A stretch of DNA of 64,000 nt from the NCBI GenBank assembly GCA_036852015.1, contig JAANDG010000179.1, positions 124,001-188,000 on the forward strand. Reading direction: 5' to 3'. A program made the translations under genes and the position numbers. Numbering within the stretch: the stretch's first letter is position 1; each line of letters opens with the position of its first letter. Positions 10,052 to 21,243 of the stretch are shown in pieces. The DNA is from Pelodera strongyloides. Its lineage: Eukaryota > Nematoda > Chromadorea > Rhabditida > Rhabditidae. Under the pieces are notes generated by a model. It saw nothing but the letters and a program-made list of their open reading frames with translations, ran no database searches and had not been told where the DNA came from.

Positions 10052-13000
10052 TCAGCAGAATCTCTCATAGAACAACACGTATGCTTCACATTTAAAAACT
10101 CTCGTTTCAGACACCTAAAAGTTCATCATATATATTTTAATATAATATAACATTAATTTCTAATACACGCGCCGACTACAATCGATGGATCTGCATACAT
10201 CGATCGTAGAATCAGATTATTCGCGTCGTATACTGTCCTTAGCTTCAGCTTCTCTCTTTCCCTAACAATTTAATCCATTTTTAATGCCAATACATCGAAA
10301 ATAGTCCAGTTGTGACATAGATGCGTAACGTAATGTTCAATGAACGTGTGTGGGACTGTCGGAGAATAACCCAACACAGTACGTCGAGGGCGAGGGAGAA
10401 AAGTTCAATTACTAAAACACCCACCTGCTGTACACAGCTGTCAGAAATGTAGTACCACTGGTCCCCGTCGTCCTTCGATTCCACACCATTTTTCTTATTC
10501 TTAACTATTCAGTCCATAAAAAGTGCATAAGAAGATTACACAAACAAGAGAGAGAGAGAGAAACACTCACAGGCTAGACACATTCAAGAAGTCTATCTCC
10601 TTAAGTGGTTAATTCATTACTGATTTCCAAGTTTCATGTTTATTGCATTGTTTCTTTTTCGTAAGATGTTGATGTAGCCATACAAGCAAAATGCAAATAG
10701 ACTGCTCCAAATAAGCAAACCTGAATTTCAGCTAGCCTCTCTTGACCGGTAGCATCACTCGAGTTCGCCATACCCAGTTGGAAGAAAACCGATGCCTAAA
10801 GAGTAGCACAGTAGCAGTCAGAAAACCCCAACAACTCGTTATCAGCAGCTGTTTTCTTGAAAGGTAGAGAGAAGAATGTACTAACCAACTTATCGTGTCC
10901 CGTGTTTCCCTTAGTCCTCTTCACATATGCCACATAGTGACCTCCGTTCAAAGATCCCGAGTGAGAAATCACCGCATAGAGAGAGTATAAAAGAGCAGTT
11001 TTACCGCGGGTAACTCGCTGAAAAAAAAACACGGTAAAACTTCGTTACGAAACAAGTGGTAAACAATTACAATTACAAAGGAGAACGAAACGTCGATATT
11101 CCATGAAAATAATAAATAACCTTCACGTCATCGGTGCAGTAGGGACCAATATCAATTTGATGACTGAACGAGACATGGTCGGCTAAAAAGTAATAGGTGG
11201 TTATTATCCCTAACGACATGCAACGAACAATACCTGTTGACGCTCATATTTTTTGTCGTATTTGATACGGTAGGTATACCATCGAACCAGTTTCTCGGGA
11301 AGCGCGAATTTTTGCAAAAGGGAAATAAAAGGAATGCGATTTTCACGTTTTCACAAAATTTGCCTTGTTACCCAAATTTGGCCAAATTATGTAATTACAA
11401 GACAGGCACACACTCATACTTATCATGTTGACCAAACAAACCATTGAAGACAGTCGGTTCTCTGACAATGACCTATTACATCAATGTAAGATGAATATGA
11501 AGTCCAACTCACATATTTTCGAGACGGTATCATCACTGTTGAACCTCCAATGGTTCTTGGTCTGTTTGAATCTCTTCAGGTGTAACATAAGAACGGCTGG
11601 AGGTTCTCTGATTAGACCCTGCTTCCACGACGGGTGTGGTCGATGCTTCTAGATCATTACATCCATACAGTCACTCAAATAAATTAAAATTAAATAAGTT
11701 CTTTCCCAGCTCACTTTCCCTTCCTTTTCGTTACTAAGACACTACCAGCTCAAGGTTAAAGGGGTTTGCCGGCTCTCGGTAAAGTATCATATCTCCCACC
11801 TGCTTATCCTTGCGGTCAGAATCAAAGCAGCGTGCACACTCGTAACTGCTCTCTCCATCCAGATGTTCGACTGAGAAAAACAGTTCAAGCAGTTCTTCGA
11901 GTTTTCTCGGATTACCACCAATGTTCACATTCCCCGGATCAGCCAAACGTTTCTAAATGCAAGCAACTTGTCACTATTTAAAGTCACTGGTTAATTATTA
12001 TGCGTTGACAATCTTCGCTTCTCGCACTAAAAGTTACCGACTTACCGGCAACTTGGCGAGATCGGACGAAGGCCCACTGTGAGCATTAGAACCTAAACAT
12101 TTGTAGTTATAAGCAAAGCAGGGCATAAACCTCGCCGGTGAGTCCGGAGGTGGTTCGCGTAATTTTCTCTATTCGTGATACGTTTCTTGTAAATTTCTCG
12201 CACCATCTCCGGGCTTCCCATACCTTATATTCTAATTCCGGAGGTGGTTCAGCCATGAACCCTCTAAATTTATGCAATATTCTAATTCCGGTGGTGGTTC
12301 GCCGATGAGCTAGTCAGCGTTCTTAGGCTATGAAGCAAAGAATATATTCGCCGATATAGGAGACTATAAGCTATTGATAAAAAGTTACACATTATATACC
12401 GATTCTTCTGAACGAATAAGTTGTCACTTCATTCTGATATTGAAGGTGCGTCACTTCATCGTATGGCACGACCATATATACATATTTCTGTATTCATATG
12501 TATAAAAGTAAGTGCAGCTATGCTTTAATAAACGTGGAAGAGTGGAACACACACAGACCGAACACACTCAAAATGGTCAACCCTTCACGCGGCGTATATT
12601 TCATCAGTACCTTCTTCTATGCGTTCTGGGGAAACGTCTTCTCCACTGCAGGACTGATTCGTCGGAACACACTTATCGCAACATTGCTGATCACAACATT
12701 CTAATTTGATCTTTTTCTTATGCTCCTTGCCGTCATTCTTTTTAGAATTCTTCTTCTTCTTCTTATTCTTCTTGCCCTTTCCACCTGCAGAAGCGAAACA
12801 ATGTCAGTGAATAGAGATAACTTTCGCTCATAGGTCACCATTGAAGTGCATCTCCAGGAATGCACATCATGCTCGGTTTCTCTGAGCAAGTGCACAATCA
12901 ATCAGCACGTCCTGAACGTATCCAAGCGCTTAAGTCCATGCACACGCATTGTGAAGTGTTAGTCAATATCTTGAGGAACTCTGCGTGAGTCCAGCAGTCG

Positions 13001-16000
13001 AGAAACTCCGAACTCTGTCCCCTGAAGCCACATATGCGCGTATCCGTATGTCCTTGGTTACAGTTCGCTTCCTGGCGTAAAAACACGGACTTCTTAAGAT
13101 GAATGTTGTTGTTCAGACAGACACAAAAAGGCAAATAACACGAGAGCACACTAGCATAATTATTATGAAAAAAGAACACACGCGTGCGCGCACATAGTTT
13201 ACAGTTATACAGTTTATACCTGTGTTCTGGGTTTGGCGTGAACTTTCACCGAGACGCGTCTAAATAAATCAATATCAAAATACACGAAGCACAAAGCACA
13301 AATTATGAAAATGGTTTAAGCTAATTGTAAGGAAAAGGAAAGTGCCATAGTATTGTGGTACATCAGTACTCATTTCACTTTAGACACAGTACTGTTACTG
13401 TCCGCGCAGCTTTTTTTTTGCAAATTTTTTGCTTACTTTTATCAGACACAAATATTCAAAGTGCGCAATAAACAATACTGAATGAAGACCAATATATAAA
13501 TCATAAACGCACATCCACCCTCTTCCACCGGCCGATGCGCAGGGTAACTTGTTCACGACATTTCTGAAGAAAAGAACTTCTAAATTATACACAAGACTGA
13601 TGTTTCCGGAAATAATAAAGGCGATAAAAAACATGGATTAAAAAAAAACGGATAAAGAGAAACACTACCTGCAGGAGTTCCATCGCATAGCTCCTCTCGA
13701 AAACGCTTACTCCATTAATCGCAATAAGACGATCGTCATTGCGCAAACCCTGGAAAGCAGACTGTAATTAAAGCTAGGTTCATTAAGAAAATTACAATTA
13801 TTAAATAAATTACATACGTAAAGGAAGGAGGTTTGTTTGGCGTAGTGACAATATTGGTTTATCGGGGACATGTAACAACTAACAACCATCTTTGCACTCA
13901 AATACACAAATTTGGAATTAATTTGAGCTACAACCCAAGATGTGATTGTGAGGGTGTGTATGATTTTACGCACGCACAGTCCGAGAAAAATGAGGAAAGA
14001 CGAAACTTCTGCCAGTTATTATAAACCAGCGAGCTTCTTTATGCATACTCACGAAGCATAGCTAATAATTGTTGAAATCAACATCTCATTATGTAACGTT
14101 GGATTTTTAATGCTAGTTTGGCTGTTTATGTGTTCACATTGTGTATGCTACACTCCAGTAGTTCCCGTGCACCGTACAATCCAAGCTCTAGACCGTACAC
14201 CACGGATAGAAGTGAAAAAAAACGAAGAAGACACTGCGGATTTGATTACCTAATATCGAGGACGTATGTGGAGCGAGAGTACCATACGAACGACATCATG
14301 TCCGATATCAACAGTAAACCAACTTACATACAAGAATGCGACTGAACCCTCGGAAATGTTAAAGCAAAGAGAAGTTTCTTCCCGCCGAGTAAAAGAGAGA
14401 CCGTACAGTTTGTGTTTGTGTTTGTACAACGTCGTCTAAATATAGAATCACATGTTGGATGGTAGGATAATTAAGTGCCAAATTTAATGTTAGTGAGCTT
14501 AGTGAATTGAGAGATGAAACGGCAACGGATGACACAGTTTTGAATTTTAAATAAAGAAATTTATAAACTGTAAAACTCATTCACGAGTTTCAATTGCTCA
14601 CGCAGAAAATACCCGTCAACCAGTACCTCGAGCTCTTGCTCTTCATATACCGGTTCGCCCATAGCAGAACTTGACTTTTCCCGGGTCAGTTGCGGTGTTT
14701 CGTTCTGCCGATCATTCGTTAGAGAAAGCGATAGATCCACAAAATTTTCATCGCTGAAAAGCAAATGCAAAATAAGCAGAAACATTTGAAAAGGTTTCGG
14801 AAAAAAAGGAGCCAACAAAAAGGTTTTTACTTTTTTTCTCGTTTTTTTTTGCTTTATCTTTACCCGGCTGAACGTCTAAAGTACAAGCATAAAATGTATT
14901 TCACAATACTACCAACTGGATGGCTCACCGTGTTTCGACTTCTCCACATCTACAACATTGTAGACATTGCTTCAATTTACCGCCAAACAACGCATCGAGA
15001 TAGTCAAAGCTCAGTTGATCTGAGAAAGAGAAAGCAGAAATTGAATACATAGAACTTTAAAGATATCATACGCGCTAATACCTTGATACTAATCTCAAAA
15101 TATTACAAACACTGATGAATAATGTTCTAAAACAAAAAAAAATGACCAAAAACAAAAACACAACCGCCTAAACGAAACGAAGCTAATAATAAGAGACACA
15201 TGGTTCAGATAATGTTCTCTGTATTGCGACAGAAAAAGCATTGAAATATTTTACCTTTCAAACGATGGAATTCTCCCACCATGTTGGCTTGCTCCCCTCC
15301 TACTAAATAAATTAATAAATTGTTTGAAGTACCTTATCTTAATCTTGGTAAAAATGAATACGCCTAAACATACACCGTATATAATCTCACGGTGAGTAAC
15401 GGAAAAAAAACTCACTTTTGAGAGTATAGTAATTCATAAAGGATCTCTGAACGACTCTCGACTCTTCAGCGCGCAGTTCATCGAAAAGACGTCTAAATCA
15501 AACGGGTGTTTACATAACATCAAAAGAACAATTAACTCATTACAGAATTACAGTTGCGTTAACGGAGGTATTCTAACTTCCCGCAATCGTAGTGTAAGTG
15601 TTAGCAAAAGAGAAATAAATTGTAATGTTGAGCCGACTCAATTACCAGAATAAGGTAGCGTGGAGTTTCAAACAAACTCAGCCCAGTACTACTCGAATAG
15701 TGTTTTATACTTCATACTTTAACTCGTGAATTAAAGACCTATGTGGTCAAATCAATGGCCAGGCAATATTCAGCATCATACCAAAATATGTTTGTAATCG
15801 TATATGCATACCTGATCAGTTCATGCGAGTCCTGCTGTTGATACATACTCATGTGAATTTTCTGCCCAACAAGGTCAGTGAGCTGCTTTAGGCGAGTTTG
15901 GGTCTGGTACCGATTACCGCTAGTCTAAACGTCTAAGTTTCTACAAAAAATTTCAATCATGGTTGGCAATAAGACTTAGAACAATCTATCATTCCCGCAA

Positions 16001-18681
16001 GGAAGATCCCACACCCAACCCAGACACACAAAACTCACATATGCTGTCGAAAACTCCAAAAAGGCCTTGTTCAATACGGAATCGCTGGTTACTTTGTCAA
16101 TCGTGATCTTAAAAAGCAATTTGTTTTGCCTTAAAAACTTTTTCACTCCACAGTCAAATAAGCTAGAAAAATAAAATTTCATACACCTCTCGACAAAGCA
16201 CGAATAGTACAAATGTAAAACCCCTCGCAGATTACGTTTGGAAGATAAAAGAATAAAGAAAAAAACTCACCGATGTGTCTCCTTCCTGGATTTTAAACGA
16301 TCGCTCCCAGAAGCTAAAACAAGGTCTTTGCATGGGTTTGGGTTTCTACAAAAAATATACTTGTCTTACCTGTGACCATTATTACAGTGTAGTGTGCACT
16401 ATTTCCAAAAATATGAGCAATATCAATACAAAATGCACACGAATGAGTGAATTGCCCCCATCATCGCATTCTCGCTTAAAAAAACGCGCTGAAAGCACTC
16501 ACCCTTCGAAGTAAAACTTCAGTGCATGGGTCCACATAAGCGCCTGCATCGCCGAGTTGAAATAGCACGTGGAGCCGTTGTTTGGAAGACCCTAATGAAA
16601 TAATATATGAAAACACTCTACGACAGTTACCTAGGTGCTAACGCATAATTTAATACGCTAAACACTAAAAGACGAGACGAACAAGCTGCACTACTGAGCA
16701 GAGAATCACCCAATGAATGACTTTTAGCTTTTAGCTAAGGATTGGTTCACATTCACATTAACACTACAACAGGTTACACACTATAACTAAGTATAGCCAC
16801 CTCAACATGCCGTTCAGAATCATTTCCATTTGACCGAAATTGTGAAGGATCGGTATTGTCCAATATACCAGAGTATGTGCGCCGGCTAAAACAGAATAAT
16901 ATAAGCACATTTTATTCTTCGGCACATTCTGCGAAAATTAGACGAGTTCAAAGTATTCCTGTGAAAATAAATATTTCTCCCACAAAGGTTAAAAGGTAGG
17001 TTAGATTTTAATTTCCAAAAATCGCGCAGTTATCACCGGTCGGTGAGCTACCGTAGTCGCACAGACTTATTTTCCACTACCTACTTGCTATGGTAAGCGC
17101 ACACTATCCTATGCTCTACAGACCACTCATATTCTGCCAGTGAACTTAAGGCGAAATACCGGTCGGTTTTTGAAACACATCGAGTACACCAGCATTTTTA
17201 TGCAGCCTATGCAAATGACAACAATTAGAATATAAAATCGAGCTGAATTCGAGCAAATTAGCATAAATACGTGAGAATTCAGTTGTCCACGATGGGTTTC
17301 AAAAACCGGCAGGTATGTCGCTCTAATATCACAGTCATAAGTTCAAATACGCCATCGGAAGAACAACACAGCAGGTTCTAGGCTGGAGGCTAGGCTACAC
17401 TCTTTTGCCTCATAAGTAATAAGTAGTTAGCAAGAACAGTTTTTCTTAAATACATACTTTTCGTTGTGGTTGTTTTGCAGCGTTTTAATCTGCTTTTGCT
17501 TGCAGCGCGATGCAACTGCTTCCTAGAAACAATAATACAATTGCTTCCTAGAAAAAATAATAACGAAGGCGGCGAGATACACACACGACGGTATTAGATT
17601 GCAAGAATTACAAAGATGACTATTGAGTCATGTAACTAAGAATGACTAAGGGGAATAGGAAGCAGAAAATGTGAAGGCAAATGGTAAAAGGGTCGGGGCT
17701 CCCGAAATTGAATCTATTAAAAAAAATAGGCTCATCTTCGTGGGCCCGACCCTCTAATGAGTACATACACCGCATAATGACTCGCATTCCGTTCCCAAAC
17801 AAGAATGCCTCCGAACTTCCAACCCCCAAACCAATAAATAACAAAGTTTCCCACCGCGTACTTGCTGGTGTTGAAGCACTGGTTCAAGCACCTGAAAAGG
17901 ATAGCGGATAGTACTTGTTCAGACATTTCTTAGCATACAGACGACCCTGGTATGCTGGCAAGATCGCGGTCTTCAAAGAATTGTGTTTATTATTCTATGC
18001 CTAGAAATACAATCCGTATGTAGAAAAGGTCTACGATCTCACAACATTGCCTGCATCGCTAATGTTTGAAGAAAGATGCAGTTATCACAGTAGTACAACG
18101 TGAGAGCATTTTTCAGAAAGCCAAGGAGGCCTTCTTACTATGAAACTTCGTTCATTTATTGATGTTGTATCTGATTGATCGAGTGTGAAAAAGTAGTTAT
18201 ATGAGTCGCGGTAAAATAAATATGCATACCCATTGCAATCCCGTAGACTATGATGACCATAGCAAGAAAAATGTGCTCGACTTTTACATCCACACAGTAC
18301 GAGTTCACATTCAATGCACGCATCCAGATTCTGCAAATAAATAAACTGCTGAGAATAAGAAGGAAAAGAAATGCAAACTAAAACGTGTATGAACATCGGC
18401 TGCTCGAAACTCGTATTCGTCACAGCAACTAAAAAAAGATTATTAAGATGCACAAAACGTACGCCGCAAAAATATCCATCGCTACGCTTTTCAACGCACT
18501 TCATACTTAGCCATTGCTCACGCATTTTCTAAATTGAAAATGACTTAATTATTTTAAATGTAGTGTTTTCATCAACATGTGAAGTCCAAAGCAGCAGAAG
18601 TGCACCTAAAAGCGAAATACAAAAGGAGCACTGGATTACTTACTTGCCCTTTCGCTCGGCTAAGATGAGGACAACCCGGAT
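10052..18681 (-). CDS. USP copy Y: ubiquitin-specific protease with UBP zinc finger and inserted PDZ domain (5' end incomplete)
   Basis: Cysteine deubiquitinase of the USP16/45-like type. Minus-strand exons: 18681-18644, 18528-18463, 18330-18230, 17891-17855 (UBP zinc finger: GCPHL, CIEC, CLNQC); 17522-17458 (linker); 16591-16503 (NNGSTCYFNSAMQ, catalytic Cys codon 16567-16565); 16313-16271; 16107-16039; 15924-15812 ([11 protein letters not shown]); 15492-15416; 15019-14929 (finger half 1); 14753-14585; 14435-14328, 14008-13970, 13749-13669 (PDZ); 12784-12611 (Lys-rich); 11952-11800 (finger half 2, YECARC); 11648-11513 (PPAVLMLHLKRF); 11182-11121; 11017-10886 (GGHYVAYVK, catalytic His); 10795-10721; about 10498-10425 (WYYISDS, third catalytic residue); 10114-10052 (AYVLFYERF, stop). 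Phases agree across most joins. Gaps remain before the Cys box, after the PDZ exons and upstream of the first zinc-finger exon. All catalytic residues are present, so it is probably active. Confidence 0.88.
12119..12320. repeat. Dispersed repeat, also at 44597-44825
   Basis: Shares GCAGGGCATAAA, then TTTATGCAATATTCTAATTC and GGTGGTGGTT, with the copy at 44.6 kb. Internal motifs such as CCGGAGGTGGTT recur two or three times. Related GGAGATGGT words occur at about 27110-27240. It lies in an intron of USP copy Y and encodes nothing recognisable. Confidence 0.6.
12930..13668. other. USP Y interval where the end of the PDZ domain should lie
   Basis: The PDZ exons end at 13669 and the Lys-rich exon starts at 12784. 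A PDZ domain needs one more beta strand, so at least one exon is expected here. Candidate frames exist, including one from about 13090 that is rich in Cys and charged residues, but none is phase-compatible and convincing. The reading is left open. Confidence 0.4.
13588..16597. repeat. Segmental duplication, copy 2 (pairs with 2449-5760)
   Basis: The counterpart of the tract in USP copy Z. It lacks the 319-base CGGAAAA-type insert and the 7-base duplication found in copy 1. Differences cluster in the Cys-box exon (about nine in 89 bases), while most neighbouring exons are identical or nearly so. Confidence 0.9.
13669..14435 (-). other. PDZ-domain exons inside USP copy Y
   Basis: Three exons join in phase 0 without any shift: 14435-14328 (36 codons), 14008-13970 (13 codons) and 13749-13669 (27 codons). 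The product contains LYGLSF, which fits the carboxylate-binding GLGF loop. It continues with FRLSSFFSDCAC and then GLRNDDRLIAINGVSVFERS, the very typical G-L-R-x-G-D-R-x-x-x-I-N-G stretch of PDZ domains, followed by the alpha-2 helix YAMELLQ. The preceding USP exon (14753-14585) also ends in phase 0. The domain sits between the two halves of the USP zinc-ribbon fingers, a known insertion-tolerant site. Copy X has nothing like it. Confidence 0.75.
17150..17335. mobile_element. Degenerate foldback element
   Basis: The termini ACCGGTCGGTTTTTGAAAC (left) and GTTTCAAAAACCGGCAGGT (right) are inverted copies with few mismatches. TTAA borders the left end (17146-17149) and CTAA is found on the right. 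It is probably an older relative of the TTAA-flanked elements. It lies in an intron of USP copy Y. Confidence 0.55.
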
Positions 18682-20937
18682 CTGAAGCGGTGGCAGATTT
18701 CATTCACATAGCAAAACATCATTACAATGCTAATATAAACATTCTCATAAACCAACAGAACTTGTTTACTTGTACCATATGCTCCAAACGGTTGAATGGC
18801 GCGATATATGAAAATAAGTACTGTAATCTCATAGAACTCGACTTCCAAGAAACACATAAGTACATACGTTTTAAACTACATTGCGATTACGTGAGTTTCT
18901 CAAACAATTCAACGCGCTTGGTTGTCCGATCTCTACACATATCTACATCCATATTTCTAATAATTGTCTACCATTCCAACACATCGAACACGATACGAAG
19001 TTGAAGTTCCAGGACGTAAAACTCCTAAAAACAGATGCAGATTTTCAAAGAACGTAGTTTTCAGTAAACAGGGTCAACGAGAGAATTCGCAAGAAAAGGA
19101 CATTATGATATTACAGATGCAGTAACTTACGCTACGAAAACCAACATATCTCTTTATCTTTCGGGTAATTTGGAAAGCCTTAAAGGGATAAAAATGCTTG
19201 ATAGTCACTATGAACGTATCGTAAATATAGGTTTACTTTGATGGGCCTGTCCCTTTAAAGAAGAAAATACAAAATTGTCGACTAACACTCAAAGGCAGAT
19301 AATCTAGATCAATAAATGCGCTCACTCAATTAAATTACTAACTTTTGCATAACTGCAACAAGAATTTCTTCTAGGAGTTAGTTGAAAAATGGGACGGAAC
19401 TTCACATGTTTGCGGGGTGCCGGGTTTTGTGGCGCAATCAAAAATGCCAATCGAAACAGCAATAAGCTTGCGCAACGCTCAACAAATCAATCTACTCATA
19501 ATAGGGACAGAAAGCTGTGGTGACACTCAATGGAATCTACGGTCTCACGTCTCACAATGTAGTTGCAGTACAAATCGAATAGATAAGAACTTAGAAATAA
19601 ATATTTAACAGGATAATAAAATGATAGGATACAGAACGCGACGAAAGTCAGGCCTACAATATCAATTTTTTTCTGCCACGCTAACAATAAGATTATTAGC
19701 TTTTAAATATATGAGCTAAATTTGCGCATTTGCGCTCGACAAAACTAGTATTAACCAGAATGTAACCAACAGCTAAAACCTGAAAAGGTTCACCATAGTT
19801 CCTAGGGCTAATAAGTCATAAATTCGTTATCGCTTCAAATAAAGAACACAAAACAATGGAAAGGAAAGTAAGAAAGATAAAAATACACTACATAACGACA
19901 CTATACGGTTAATAACAAAATATATCGATCCGAGTCAACAGAAAGCTAAAAAGACAGTTTCCTCAAAATAAAAATTTATTTCTATCACAAAAAACCACAC
20001 TACAAGAAGTATTGGCACGTGATCGTTACGAATGGGCCAGCAAGTTAAACTAGTGTACTTTGCGCGAGTAACCCAAACTACGAATATAATGGACTATTCA
20101 ATTCAAAAATTTAACCGTAAAAGCACAGGAATCACCAATGTTGTAAAGAGAAAGCAGCGCATAACACTTGTACCTAATGTAATGGAGCTAATTAGTAAAG
20201 TTCAACACCATATTCATTTCCTGCAGCAAGTGGCATTGGAAGTTTATCCACTTGTCTGTAACTAGGAATTAGGAAATAAGTCCTGACTCCTAATGAAACT
20301 ACAGTAAGAATATATGCCAGATGCTATTTTGAGGCAATTACGGCCTATTTCGTGGAAGACACTAACTATTGTAATTGCGGCGCGGGGCGCGCAAAATTCG
20401 GAACTGATTTCCAAAATAGTCAACAATTAACGAGTATGAGAGTCATAATCATTCAATTACCTAGTAAAATCAATAGAAGTAACTTCACTCTGCAAGTATC
20501 AACTACTACTTTCATTTCAATAAGCCGAACAGTAAAGTCAGTCTATAAAAGCGAGTGCGAGTGAAACAAATTGTAAACATATGTAAAAACAACAAGTAAA
20601 GAACGGTGCAATATACTTTGTATAAAATCTGAATATACTCTATTCTCTATTCTGTTATTCTGCATTATCACATAAAGTAATAACTAGATATATCACGAAC
20701 GTTAACATAAGCAAATAAATGTAATGTTTACCTATTTTGTTTTCATAAACGAAAACATTTAATGAGAAGACGAACCAAACGATTAATAACTCTTTGTGGC
20801 AGTACACCCAAAAGTGTAAAAAAAAAATCATAACAGTAAGAATGAGCCATAACTATCATAGAAGCAGACTTCTAACCTAGAAATGACACTACAACGAAAT
20901 AGCGACAACTCACGTTCTCCTGCGGGGTATCTTAGTC
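18682..20937. other. Spacer between USP copies X and Y
   Basis: No gene was recognised. The first coding exon of Y should be somewhere upstream of 18681, because the exon there begins mid-codon, but I could not identify it. A minus-strand AATAAA near 19975 is a possible poly(A) signal for X. One short TTAA-flanked element is annotated separately. Confidence 0.45.
19184..19254. mobile_element. Short TTAA-flanked element
   Basis: It begins AGGGATA and ends GTCCCT, with TTAA at 19180-19183 and 19255-19258. The termini resemble those of the elements at 40242 and 41337 (AGGGAT). At 71 bases it is probably an internally deleted copy. Confidence 0.5.
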
Positions 20938-21167
20938 TTACCGTACCCTCTCGTAGAATAACACGTAGGCCTCCGTAGAAATCGCTCGCTCCTTCTTAAT
21001 CTGAAAATCCAAGTAGAACTATACTATTTAGATTGTTCAACCATAGAGCCACAATTTCCACATAAAAAGCCGCATCCGCATCCATGCGCGGGTCCTCTAC
21101 ACCATCATACTGCAACTACTTAAACCGGAACAAAGATGCCAAGTAGAACTTCTTCTTAATCATTCAA

Positions 21168-21243
<76 letters not shown>

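Noticed and set aside
14161..14200. An alternative PDZ middle exon reading AWIVRCTGTTG
   Set aside because: Its phase does not fit the neighbouring exons, whereas 14008-13970 fits in phase on both sides and resembles PDZ strand 3 better.
3934..14345. Plus-strand frames near 2934-3116 and 14118-14345 that are shared by both duplicates
   Set aside because: Seven-base and single-base indels between the two copies shift the frame without compensation, so they are not conserved as coding sequence.
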